A DNA stretch of 13,378 nucleotides from Rheinheimera sp. (lineage in GTDB: Bacteria; Pseudomonadota; Gammaproteobacteria; Enterobacterales; Alteromonadaceae). The stretch lies in the NCBI GenBank assembly GCA_003482455.1, contig DMYW01000022.1, positions 57,027 to 70,404 on the forward strand. Reading direction: 5' to 3'. Each line of letters begins with the position of its first letter. The stretch's first letter is position 1. The translations under genes and the position numbers were made by a program. Shown one piece after another: positions 6,151-13,378 of the stretch. The notes under the pieces are model-generated. The model was not told where the DNA came from. It saw only the letters and a program-made list of their open reading frames with translations, and ran no database searches.

Positions 6151-7212
6151 TTAACCCCGTTTCGCGCTTTGGCCATACACGCGCGGTTTGGTGTAGGCGT
6201 CAATTAACGGTACTGATAAGTTGGCAAGCATTACAGCAAACGCCCAGCCATCTGGATAACCACCGACATTGCGGATTAACACGACCAACAGGCCAATCAT
6301 GGCGCCGTAAATCAGTCGTCCTTTTGGTGTTGTTGATGCAGACACCGGATCTGTGGCAATAAAAAACGCTGCTAACATGGTGCCGCCGCTGAGCCAGTGG
6401 AACAGCGGGCTGGCAAAACGGTCGCTGTCGACCATTGCAAACACCAAAGCGACCAGCGTCATACTGCCAAGCACGGCAACAGGGATACGCCATTGAATGA
6501 CACGCTGTTGTAGCAGGAACAAACCGCCCAACAAGAAACCTAAGTTGACCCAGCTCCAGCCAGTACCACCAAGGCCATCAAACACTGGGCTGGTTTGCGC
6601 TTCGCTGACTGTTTGTTTGGCGGCTACGGCGGTTCGCAAAGTATCGAGTGCTGTTGCCATGGTGCGACCGTCCACGTCCGAGCGCAATTGCGTCAAACTG
6701 TTGCCGCTGCAGCTATAGCCAGTAAAAATGGTGCAAGCAGCATCGGACACACTGACAGGCGTGGTTTGTAGCGTCAGTGGCGGTAACCAACTCGTCATTT
6801 GCGTTGGAAATGAGATCAGCAGCATCACGTAAGCAGCCATCGCCGGGTTAAACAGGTTATTGCCCAAGCCACCGTACAACTGTTTGACGATGATAATGGC
6901 AAATGCGGTCCCGATCACAATCACCCACCAAGGAGCGTAAGCGGGGATCGCAACGGCCAGCAACACACCAGTGACCAGTGCACTGTGATCTGACAATTTG
7001 GCTTGGATTGGTTTGCCACGTAGCTTGAGGACAGCGGCTTCACACAGCCAAGCTGTCACTACGGCTAAAGCAATTTGCACGAGCACACCCACACCAAAGA
7101 AATAACATTGGGCCGCGATGCCTGGGATACAGGCAAGCGCGACTGTGCGCATAATCACCGCTGTTTTGGCTTGGGAATGGTGATGCGGCGATGCCGCAAT
7201 ACGAAAACTCAT
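6151..7212 (-). CDS. rsxD: Rsx/Rnf electron transport complex subunit D (covalent FMN)
   Basis: A 353-residue inner-membrane subunit, one residue longer than the E. coli protein and homologous to NqrB. About nine or ten hydrophobic segments are visible. DGRTMATALD at 181-190 contains T187, the same number as the FMN-carrying threonine described for Vibrio cholerae RnfD. GGLGNNLFNPAMAAYV (114-129) is another conserved stretch, as is the FIATDPVSASTTPKGR loop. The start overlaps the rsxC stop by 4 nt (ATGA, 7209-7212), with AGGAG 5 nt before the ATG, so translation is probably coupled to rsxC. Confidence 0.96.
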   Translation of the reverse strand: MSFRIAASPHHHSQAKTAVIMRTVALACIPGIAAQCYFFGVGVLVQIALAVVTAWLCEAAVLKLRGKPIQAKLSDHSALVTGVLLAVAIPAYAPWWVIVIGTAFAIIIVKQLYGGLGNNLFNPAMAAYVMLLISFPTQMTSWLPPLTLQTTPVSVSDAACTIFTGYSCSGNSLTQLRSDVDGRTMATALDTLRTAVAAKQTVSEAQTSPVFDGLGGTGWSWVNLGFLLGGLFLLQQRVIQWRIPVAVLGSMTLVALVFAMVDSDRFASPLFHWLSGGTMLAAFFIATDPVSASTTPKGRLIYGAMIGLLVVLIRNVGGYPDGWAFAVMLANLSVPLIDAYTKPRVYGQSAKRG

Positions 7213-9809
7213 GAAGGCTCCTGCGGATTCTGGGCGGCTTTTTTCGCTTTCGCGCGGGCGATGGCTGCGGCTATGGCTGCTTTTTTAGCATCTTCAGCGG
7301 AAGGGTTCGCTGCAACTGGCTCCGGTTGCGCCACAACTTGCGGCTCGTCTTGCGGCACAGGTGGCAAGACAGCGTCGGAGTCGGCGAGTGGTGGCTCGCT
7401 ATCTGCCTGTGTAGGGTCAGTAGCGGCTTCGCTATTGCTTGCCGACTGCGCCTTTTTCGCTTTGGCGCGGGCGATAGCGGCCGCGACAGCCGCTTTCTTT
7501 GCATCGTCAGACGAGCAGCTCTGCGGCTCTACTGTGTTCCCAAGCGCTGGCGCGGCTGCCACCGTGGCGGCTTCGACTGAAGTTGATTCGGCTTCGCCAC
7601 TGGCTTGGGCCTTTTTCGCTTTGGCACGGGCGATAGCGGCCGCGACAGCCGCTTTTTTTGCATCGTCAGACGAGCTGCTCTGCGGCTCTACTGTGTTCCC
7701 AAGCGCTGGCGCGGCTGTCACCGTGGCGGCTTCGACTGAAGTTGATTCGGCTTCGCCACTGGCTTGAGCCTTTTTCGCCTTGGCACGGGCGATAGCGGCC
7801 GCGACAGCCGCTTTCTTTGCATCGTCAGACGAGCTGCTATGCGGCTCTACTGTGTTCCCAAGCGCTGGCGCGGCTGCCACCGTGGCGGCTTCGACTGAAG
7901 TTGATTCGGCTTCGCCACTGGCTTGCGCTTTTTTCGCTTTGGCGCGGGCGATAGCAGCCGCGACAGCCGCTTTTTTCGCATCGTCAGACGAGCTGCTCTG
8001 CGGCTCTACTGTGTTCCCAAGCGCTGGCGCGGCTGCCACCGTGGCAGCTTCGACTGAAGTTGATTCGGCTTCGCCACTGGCTTGGGCCTTTTTCGCTTTG
8101 GCGCGGGCAAGCGCTGCGGCAATGGCGGCTTTCCGCGGATCTTGTTCGGCTCGATCATCTGCAGATAAGGTCGGCTCAGCAGACTGAATTATGTCTTGCT
8201 CAGCTGCGAGTTTGGCCGCTTGATAAGCTCGCGCTTCGGCTTTTTTACGTTCGCGTTCAGCCACTATTTCCGCATGTGTCAGCTCGGTTGTGGCTGCTTG
8301 TGTGCGGGCCTGAGCCTCAGCAATTTGTTGCTTTTGCTGATCTGCTAATTGTTGTTGTCGCTGTGCGGCTAGCTGCTTATTCCGTTCAGCGCGCTCTTGT
8401 TTTTCACGTTCTAAACGTTCTTTACGCGCTTCAAACCTTGCTTTGGCTTGTTCGGCTTTTAGCGCTTCGCGTTGCGTTTCACGAATATCGGCTTTGGCTA
8501 CGCGATAATAATGCACCAGCGGAATTTCACTGGGGCAAACGTAAGCGCAGGCACCACATTCAATACAATCCTGCAGGTTGTGAGCTTGCAGTTGCGTGTG
8601 ATCTTTGGCTTTGCTGTACCACAGCAGCTGCTGTGGCAGTAGGTTGACGGGACAAGCTTCAGTACAAGCGCCGCAGCGGATACAGTCCAATTCTGGTCCT
8701 GCAACCGGTAATTCTTCGTGAGTTGGCGCTATGATGCAGTTGGTGGTTTTCACCACCGGAATGCGCGCGTCGGGAAGGGTAAAGCCCATCATTGGGCCCC
8801 CCATGATCAAGCGCTGTGAGGGTTGTGGCTCAAAGCCGCATGCCGACAACAACTCGTGCACAGGCGTACCCAATAACGCATACATATTTTGCGGGCGACT
8901 TAACGATTGGCCAACCACAGTCACGACCCGCGAAATTAATGGGATATCTTCCAGCACGGCCTGCGCTATGGCAAATGCAGTACCAACGTTTTGCACGACG
9001 ATGCCGATATCGATGGGTCTGCGCCCTGACGGCACTTCTTTATTGGTCAGGCGCTGGATTAACTGTTTTTCGCCACCTGATGGATACTTCACTGGCAGCG
9101 CACGGACAAACCAGTGATTTTTGCCTGCGACCGCTTGTTGCATGGCTTTGATAGCTGCCGGCTTGTCATCTTCAATACCGATTAACACGGCCTTTGGCTG
9201 CAATAATTGCGACAGGATCTCAATGCCTTGCACTATGGTGTCACTATGGTGCTGCATCAGCACGTCATCAGCAGTGATATAAGGCTCACATTCGACTGCG
9301 TTGATGATCAGATAATCGACTGCGGCGGCTGCGCCTGCTTTGATATGGCTTGGAAACCCAGCGCCGCCCATCCCGGCGATCCCTGCTTGTTGGATGCGCT
9401 GCAGAATCTGCGCTTTATCTGCATGAAGCATATCGAGCGCGTGACGAGGCCGCCATTGCTCTAGTCCATCTGGCTCCAACACAAAAACCGGTTCAGGTAA
9501 AGCGGATGGGTGAGCGGAAGGGTGCAAACAGATATCGACAATAGTGCCTGAGGTCGGTGCATGCACCGGCACTGCCATGGCGTTGTCGGCAGCAGTGAGT
9601 GCTTGGCCTTTTAACACATGGTCGCCGACTTTCACTAAAACTCGACCTGCTACACCAATGTGTTGCCGCTGCGGGATGTATAAACGAGCGGGCAGAGAAT
9701 AGCTGTCTATCGGCTTTTGGCTTGTTTGCGTTTTACGTGAAGGAGGATGAATGCCACCGTGGAAATCCCAAATCCGACCTGCTTGAATTTGTTGAAAAAG
9801 ACTAGGCAC
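7209..9809 (-). CDS. rsxC: Rsx/Rnf electron transport complex subunit C with a repeat-rich tail
   Basis: An 866-residue peripheral subunit on the cytoplasmic face, the NADH- and FMN-binding part of the complex. Residues 1-130 form the RnfC barrel. GMGGAGFPSHIK (146-157) and AVECEPYITADD (171-182) are the NuoF-like FMN/NADH site, followed by an SLBB-like segment. Two [4Fe-4S] motifs follow: C376/C379/C382 with C386, and C415/C418/C421 with C425. A charged, probably coiled-coil region (440-535) leads into the Ala/Lys-rich repeats (556-788 and 838-859). E. coli RsxC is about 740 residues with a shorter tail of the same type, so the excess is repeat expansion. The start is GTG, directly abutting the rsxB TAA, with GGAGG 8 nt upstream. 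Confidence 0.95.
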   Translation of the reverse strand: MPSLFQQIQAGRIWDFHGGIHPPSRKTQTSQKPIDSYSLPARLYIPQRQHIGVAGRVLVKVGDHVLKGQALTAADNAMAVPVHAPTSGTIVDICLHPSAHPSALPEPVFVLEPDGLEQWRPRHALDMLHADKAQILQRIQQAGIAGMGGAGFPSHIKAGAAAAVDYLIINAVECEPYITADDVLMQHHSDTIVQGIEILSQLLQPKAVLIGIEDDKPAAIKAMQQAVAGKNHWFVRALPVKYPSGGEKQLIQRLTNKEVPSGRRPIDIGIVVQNVGTAFAIAQAVLEDIPLISRVVTVVGQSLSRPQNMYALLGTPVHELLSACGFEPQPSQRLIMGGPMMGFTLPDARIPVVKTTNCIIAPTHEELPVAGPELDCIRCGACTEACPVNLLPQQLLWYSKAKDHTQLQAHNLQDCIECGACAYVCPSEIPLVHYYRVAKADIRETQREALKAEQAKARFEARKERLEREKQERAERNKQLAAQRQQQLADQQKQQIAEAQARTQAATTELTHAEIVAERERKKAEARAYQAAKLAAEQDIIQSAEPTLSADDRAEQDPRKAAIAAALARAKAKKAQASGEAESTSVEAATVAAAPALGNTVEPQSSSSDDAKKAAVAAAIARAKAKKAQASGEAESTSVEAATVAAAPALGNTVEPHSSSSDDAKKAAVAAAIARAKAKKAQASGEAESTSVEAATVTAAPALGNTVEPQSSSSDDAKKAAVAAAIARAKAKKAQASGEAESTSVEAATVAAAPALGNTVEPQSCSSDDAKKAAVAAAIARAKAKKAQSASNSEAATDPTQADSEPPLADSDAVLPPVPQDEPQVVAQPEPVAANPSAEDAKKAAIAAAIARAKAKKAAQNPQEPS
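7446..8144 (-). repeat. Tandem 159-bp repeats in the 3' part of rsxC
   Basis: Four complete 53-residue units occupy protein residues 556-608, 609-661, 662-714 and 715-767 (DNA 7509-8144), followed by a partial fifth (768-788, down to 7446). Each unit has a KKAAVAAAIARAKAKKAQ helix and an acidic to neutral linker containing SGEAESTSVEAAT and PALGNTVEPQ. The units are nearly identical at DNA level as well. Visible protein differences include Q to H at 657, A to T at 698 and S to C at 765; the first unit begins with the more diverged QDPRKAAIAAALARAK. A sixth diverged helix copy lies at residues 838-859 (7233-7298). Confidence 0.95.
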
Positions 9810-10361
9810 TTACTTCACCTCCACCACATGGACCGGGATACTTTGTAAATCCCACTTCCAGCGTTCCGCCGTGGTTTGTACTGGGCGCATTTCAATGCAG
9901 TTCACTGGGCAAGGTTCGACACACAAATCGCAGCCGGTGCACTCATTGCTTAAAATGGTATGCATTTGTTTTGATGCTCCGACGATGGCATCAACAGGGC
10001 AGGCCTGAATGCATTTAGTACAGCCGATACAATCTTCTTCGCGAATGTAGGCCACACGTTTTTCTTGTTTGTTTTGCGTTTGGTCCAAGCTATCCAACGA
10101 CACGCCCATCAGATCGGCAAGTTTCTTAATTGTTGCTTCGCCACCCGGTGGGCATTTGGTGATGATATCGCCACCCGCAATGGCTTCGGCATACGGACGA
10201 CAACCAGGATAGCCACATTGGCCACATTGAGTCTGCGGTAAAATGTCATCGATTTGGTCGACTAACGGATCGGCTTCGACTTTAAAGCGAATGGCTGCAT
10301 AGCCTAAGATGGCTCCAAACACTAATGCCAGCGCGCCAAGCGCCCATAAAGCGGTAATCAT
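9810..10361 (-). CDS. rsxB: Rsx/Rnf electron transport complex subunit B (ferredoxin-like)
   Basis: A 183-residue iron-sulfur subunit, the likely entry point for ferredoxin electrons on the cytoplasmic side. One N-terminal transmembrane helix (about 4-24) is followed by a [4Fe-4S] domain with C46, C49, C54 and C70 (CGQCGYPGC ... KCPPGG). Two classical [4Fe-4S] motifs follow: C111/C114/C117 with C121, and C141/C144/C147 with C151; each also leads into a CP signature. An additional C155 is present. It is slightly shorter than E. coli RsxB (192 residues) at the C-terminus. It starts 1 nt after the rsxA stop, with a weak GGGG ribosome site, and its TAA directly abuts the rsxC GTG. Confidence 0.96.
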   Translation of the reverse strand: MITALWALGALALVFGAILGYAAIRFKVEADPLVDQIDDILPQTQCGQCGYPGCRPYAEAIAGGDIITKCPPGGEATIKKLADLMGVSLDSLDQTQNKQEKRVAYIREEDCIGCTKCIQACPVDAIVGASKQMHTILSNECTGCDLCVEPCPVNCIEMRPVQTTAERWKWDLQSIPVHVVEVK

Positions 10362-10362
10362 A

Positions 10363-10944
10363 TTAACCCCGAACTAAACCAGCAAAGCCCATGAAGGCCA
10401 ACGACATCAGGCCAGCGGTAATAAGACCGATGGAGGCTCCTTGGAACGCTTTGGGAACATCGGCAGTGGCAAGACGTTCGCGCATCGCAGCAAACAAGAC
10501 TAATACCAACGAAAAGCCCAAGGCGCCACCAAAGCCATACGCCACCGATTCGATCAAGCCATGGTTGGCATTGATATTCAGCAATGCAACACCAAGCACG
10601 GCGCAGTTGGTGGTGATCAAAGGTAAGAAAATGCCGAGAACGCGGTACAACGCTGGGCTGGTTTTATGCACCACCATTTCGGTGAACTGCACAACTACCG
10701 CTATCACCAAAATAAAAGTCAGCGTTCGCAAATATTGTAAATCAAGTGGGATCAGTACCCATTGTTCGGCGACGTAGCTGCACAAGGAGGCGAGAGTCAT
10801 CACAAACGTCGTCGCAAGGCCCATACCCAATGCGGTATCGAGTTTTTTGGACGTGCCCATAAATGGACACAGACCGAGAAACTTCACCAACACAAAGTTA
10901 TTGACGAGGATTGCGCTGACCAACAGCAACAGGAATTCTGACAT
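10363..10944 (-). CDS. rsxA: Rsx/Rnf electron transport complex subunit A
   Basis: A 193-residue inner-membrane subunit, exactly the E. coli length, with six transmembrane segments. NFVLVKFLGLCPFMGTSKK (16-34) carries C26, and FLPLITTNCAVLGVALLN carries C114. The equivalent cysteines, together with those of the inverted paralogue RsxE, hold a membrane-embedded [2Fe-2S] cluster in known Rnf/Nqr structures. As first gene of the operon it has a 135-nt upstream gap containing the csrD terminator and a candidate promoter. The ribosome site is a CGGAA about 9 nt before the ATG, followed by an A/T-only stretch. Confidence 0.96.
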   Translation of the reverse strand: MSEFLLLLVSAILVNNFVLVKFLGLCPFMGTSKKLDTALGMGLATTFVMTLASLCSYVAEQWVLIPLDLQYLRTLTFILVIAVVVQFTEMVVHKTSPALYRVLGIFLPLITTNCAVLGVALLNINANHGLIESVAYGFGGALGFSLVLVLFAAMRERLATADVPKAFQGASIGLITAGLMSLAFMGFAGLVRG

Positions 10945-11007
10945 TTTATATATTCCGCCGAGGCTCAGTGGATGAGACCGCCGGTTTGGCTAAACGGGCG
11001 GGGCGCT

Positions 11008-11036
11008 ATTATGGTCAAAAGGCCGGGGTGAAACAA
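11008..11036 (-). promoter_or_regulatory. Candidate rsx operon promoter overlapping the terminator
   Basis: On the minus strand TTGTTT (11036-11031) and CATAAT (11013-11008) are 17 nt apart. The -10 box matches consensus at five of six positions and the -35 box at three of six. The -35 box lies in the loop region of the csrD terminator hairpin. The 5' leader of rsxA would be about 57 nt. No convincing SoxS or Fur-type operator is seen. Confidence 0.35.
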
Positions 11037-11044
11037 CCCGGCCC
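11017..11044 (-). terminator. Intrinsic terminator after the csrD-like gene
   Basis: On the minus strand GGCCGGG, loop TTGTTTCAC, CCCGGCC is followed by TTTT. The GC-rich stem lies 36 nt after the stop codon of the GGDEF/EAL gene and 73 nt before rsxA. The T run is short, so some read-through into rsx is possible. Confidence 0.65.
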
Positions 11045-11079
11045 ATTGAGCTTGCTGAAGTTTTAACCACTCTGTGATA

Positions 11080-13002
11080 TTACAGCGGTTGAGGTTTACC
11101 GATGTAATAGCCTTGAGTTCCATCAACAAACAGTGATTCCAACATGTGTTTTTCTTCTTGCGTTTCGACCGACTCGGCAAACACCGCAACCCCGATTCGA
11201 TGGGCTAAGTCGACCATCAAACGCATGAAATATTGATTGTTCTTATCCTCATCGATGTGCCGGGTATAACTACCGTCCATTTTGATGAAATCAGGTTTCA
11301 AGTCACGGAAGAATTTAAACGACGTAATGCCAGTGCCGAACTTTTCCACTGTGATGCGCGAACCAGCGCGGTGCAGCATATCGATAAACCGTTTGCTGGT
11401 TTTTAAGTTCTGCTGCAGACCATATTCGGATATTTCAAATACCAGTCTGTTCGCCAAAGATGCATCTTTCAACAGTCGCCGTTCTAACCAGATCATAAAC
11501 TGATCGTCATGCACACAACGCGATGATAAGTTGATGCCAAAATAATGGTCATACAGATTTCTGTTTTTAATCGTGGTCAATGCATGCTCAATAATGGCGC
11601 GGTCAACAGCAATGATCCGGTCCAGTTTTTCTGCCATCGCCAATAACGAGGCTGTTGGCAATAATTGACCTTCCGCTGTATGGAAACGCACCAAAATTTC
11701 TGAGTAGGTTTTGGCTGAACGATTGCTTGGTTGAATTGGCTGCGTCAACAAACTGATGCGATCGTTTGATAACACGTCATCAATCACAGCTCGCCAGTTC
11801 TGATTGCCATAACCGGCCGCCGTTTGATCTAACGAGCCATCGTCTTTGTGCAAGAAAAACGCATTGGTTTGCCGAGTTTGCGCCAAGCTGATCGCTGTAT
11901 CGGCAATGGCGAGTAACTCGCCAAGTGGTTTGCCGGCTTCATATGTTACTAAGCCGGTATGGCCAATCGAATCTAATTCAGACAGTTTTTGGTATTCGTT
12001 GAAGCGACTTTGTACTTGCGAACCAAACGACTCTCCATCTTTTGGGCTGATCCGCGGTAACAACACACCGAAATCAGAACTGTTTAAGCGGTAGACACGG
12101 GAGTCTCGGAATCCTGATGCAATCTTTTGCACCATATCCGCCACTTGCGTGATGTAGCGGTCACCTTCTTGATAACCACGGCTTTGGTTGATGTTTTGCA
12201 ATTCTGAACAACGAACGATCGCAAATACACCAAAGTCTACATGGCTGGCTTTGCGCAAATGTTCTTCATAATACTGCACGAAGCGATTGCGGTTCGGTAA
12301 GCCAGTTACCGAGTCTTTAAAGGCATCTTCAGTAAGCTGTTCGGCAGTGCGGTTCAGTTCGCTTTGTTGCTTCTGCGCAAACTCGGCGAAGCGATGCAGT
12401 GCCAATGTAATAGCTTCATAATCTTCAGGGAGTTCAACATCGCGGTAGGTTTCACCATTCTGCCGACTGATCAGATCAAGGTTTTCACTAACCAACTGAC
12501 TAATAGTCCGATGTTGTAACCGGTTCAATACGGGTAACAATAACGCAGGAAGCAAAGCTAGTAATAATCCAATTAGCAGCAAAGTCATTAATTGGGATAC
12601 AAAAACTTGATCTTGTTCATCAAAATTTGGCTTAAAGCGAATTTCCAAGCCAAGGGCAGGGGCACTTAACTGCCCAAAACGCCGCTCGAATCCAAAAATA
12701 TCCTGAATTTGTTCTGCGGTCGATTTTAAGCTGGTCGCATTATTATGCTCATGCACCATATGGCCGCCGGTTTGTCGAACTTGCAGCAATTGCGGGTTCG
12801 CCATGGCGCGGATCTGTTGCACGAGCAGTTTAGAATCTTCATCCTGAAAATTCTTTAACAGCTGATTCAGTGCAAGCTGTTGATTATCAACAAGTTCATT
12901 GTGGTCTTGAGCTGCGTTTTTTGTCAGCTGCCAACAACTGACCGCCAGCAACACCACAGTTCCAATCACTTGGATAAGCCAAATTATGCGAAATTTATTC
13001 AT
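11080..13002 (-). CDS. csrD: CsrD-like degenerate GGDEF/EAL membrane regulator
   Basis: A 640-residue inner-membrane protein (E. coli CsrD is about 646). Transmembrane helices lie at about residues 7-24 and 137-158 around a periplasmic domain, followed by a coiled-coil linker (205-222), a GGDEF domain (about 228-385) and an EAL domain (about 402-640). Both active sites are degenerate: the GGDEF signature reads NSSDF (307-311), EAL reads EIL (435-437), and the catalytic DDFG loop reads EKFG (553-556). This is the CsrD pattern; CsrD makes no and cleaves no cyclic di-GMP but helps RNase E degrade CsrB/CsrC small RNAs. ATG 13002 has a GGAAG ribosome site and begins right before the first TM helix; an upstream in-frame start at 13068 is less likely. 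CsrD function is inferred. Confidence 0.8.
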   Translation of the reverse strand: MNKFRIIWLIQVIGTVVLLAVSCWQLTKNAAQDHNELVDNQQLALNQLLKNFQDEDSKLLVQQIRAMANPQLLQVRQTGGHMVHEHNNATSLKSTAEQIQDIFGFERRFGQLSAPALGLEIRFKPNFDEQDQVFVSQLMTLLLIGLLLALLPALLLPVLNRLQHRTISQLVSENLDLISRQNGETYRDVELPEDYEAITLALHRFAEFAQKQQSELNRTAEQLTEDAFKDSVTGLPNRNRFVQYYEEHLRKASHVDFGVFAIVRCSELQNINQSRGYQEGDRYITQVADMVQKIASGFRDSRVYRLNSSDFGVLLPRISPKDGESFGSQVQSRFNEYQKLSELDSIGHTGLVTYEAGKPLGELLAIADTAISLAQTRQTNAFFLHKDDGSLDQTAAGYGNQNWRAVIDDVLSNDRISLLTQPIQPSNRSAKTYSEILVRFHTAEGQLLPTASLLAMAEKLDRIIAVDRAIIEHALTTIKNRNLYDHYFGINLSSRCVHDDQFMIWLERRLLKDASLANRLVFEISEYGLQQNLKTSKRFIDMLHRAGSRITVEKFGTGITSFKFFRDLKPDFIKMDGSYTRHIDEDKNNQYFMRLMVDLAHRIGVAVFAESVETQEEKHMLESLFVDGTQGYYIGKPQPL

Positions 13003-13168
13003 ATTGCTTCCGTGACCTAAGCCGATACGCATACAGCCATTAAAGGTAACAAAATGGAGATTATCCAATTAAAACAAAAAATTGGAAGAAAAGAAATCAA
13101 TTAGGTGCAGTGTAACTCAGCATTCGTTCAGTTTGGCTGATTAATGAGGTATAAAGCAGATTTTGTGA

Positions 13169-13245
13169 TGGCTCCCCAGGTTGGACTCGAACCAACGACC
13201 TACGGATTAACAGTCCGCCGCTCTAACCGGCTGAGCTACTGAGGA
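13169..13245 (-). tRNA. tRNA-Asn(GTT), copy nearest csrD
   Basis: The minus strand gives a complete 77-nt cloverleaf with encoded CCA. Acceptor TCCTCAG pairs with CTGGGGA (one G-T pair), the D arm is GCTC...GAGC, the anticodon loop CTGTTAA reads GTT, and the T arm is GTTGG-TTCGAGT-CCAAC with discriminator G. It matches E. coli tRNA-Asn in the anticodon arm. Confidence 0.97.
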
Positions 13246-13266
13246 ACAGAAAGGTATTTAGAGAAG

Positions 13267-13343
13267 TGGCTCCCCAGGTTGGACTCGAACCAACGACCTA
13301 CGGATTAACAGTCCGCCGCTCTAACCGGCTGAGCTACTGAGGA
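13267..13343 (-). tRNA. tRNA-Asn(GTT), second copy
   Basis: Identical over all 77 nt to the copy at 13169-13245, from which it is separated by 21 nt. The five bases before each mature tRNA share GT followed by the T of TCC, while the remaining spacers differ. The copies are probably processed from one precursor that starts outside the window. Confidence 0.97.
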
Positions 13344-13361
13344 ACGATTGTGAAGTTGATG

Positions 13362-13378
13362 TGGCTCCCCAGGTTGGA
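13362..13378 (-). tRNA. Partial tRNA-Asn, third copy cut by the window edge
   Basis: The last 17 nt are identical to the 3' ends of the two complete tRNA-Asn genes (CCA, discriminator, 3' acceptor strand and the beginning of the T arm). It starts 18 nt beyond the second copy. The rest lies outside the window, so the anticodon is not seen. Confidence 0.8.

Noticed and set aside
7075..8187. Long open frames on the plus strand opposite the rsxC repeats
   Set aside because: They are the antisense of the Ala/Lys-rich repeats and inherit their lack of stop codons. They have no ribosome site and no family resemblance, while rsxC on the other strand is a complete, recognised gene.
13065..13085. CCAATT ... 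AATTGG inverted repeat upstream of csrD as a tRNA-array terminator
   Set aside because: The stem is six base pairs, four of them A-T, and no T run follows it. It is too weak to call.

Overview
The window looks like ordinary chromosomal DNA of a gammaproteobacterium, most likely of the Alteromonadales type (Rheinheimera, Alishewanella or a relative). The placement is an inference from the rsxABCDGE-nth gene order, an Nth and a GloA with E. coli residue numbering, a CsrD-like regulator, a DUF2750 protein and a tandem tRNA-Asn cluster. I see no insertion sequence, integrase, phage gene, CRISPR array or toxin-antitoxin pair.

Left part, plus strand (1-3702). A possible tail of an upstream gene is followed by three genes joined by 4-nt ATGA overlaps: a MAPEG-family membrane protein, a YqaA-family membrane protein and an exported cyclophilin-type peptidylprolyl isomerase. 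A good sigma70-like promoter in the end of the cyclophilin gene serves a DUF2750 protein, which ends in a strong intrinsic terminator. Next is a bfd gene (bacterioferritin-associated ferredoxin) behind a sigma70-like promoter overlapped by a Fur-box-like palindrome. A 110-bp AT-rich gap with a perfect DnaA-box 9-mer precedes an aspartoacylase gene, which ends in a hairpin that could terminate both strands.

Middle, minus strand (11036 down to 3777). The eight-gene unit rsxA-rsxB-rsxC-rsxD-rsxG-rsxE-nth-gloA has junctions from a 4-nt overlap to an 8-nt gap. It encodes the six-subunit membrane electron-transfer complex Rsx/Rnf. In E. coli this complex keeps the redox sensor SoxR reduced; in other bacteria it couples ferredoxin and NAD redox chemistry to ion transport. 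The [4Fe-4S] DNA glycosylase endonuclease III and the glutathione-dependent glyoxalase I follow. The most striking feature is the C-terminal tail of RsxC, with four near-identical 53-residue (159-bp) tandem repeats plus two partial copies.

Right part, minus strand (13378 down to 11080). Two complete identical tRNA-Asn(GTT) genes and the start of a third lie at the window edge. They are followed by a two-TM GGDEF/EAL protein whose active-site motifs are degenerate, as in CsrD. A terminator hairpin overlapping a possible rsx promoter separates it from rsxA.

No novel multi-gene system stands out. The items most worth a second look are the RsxC repeat array, the Fur-controlled bfd promoter, the solitary DnaA box, the catalytically degenerate CsrD-like protein next to rsx, and the overlapping MAPEG/YqaA/cyclophilin operon.
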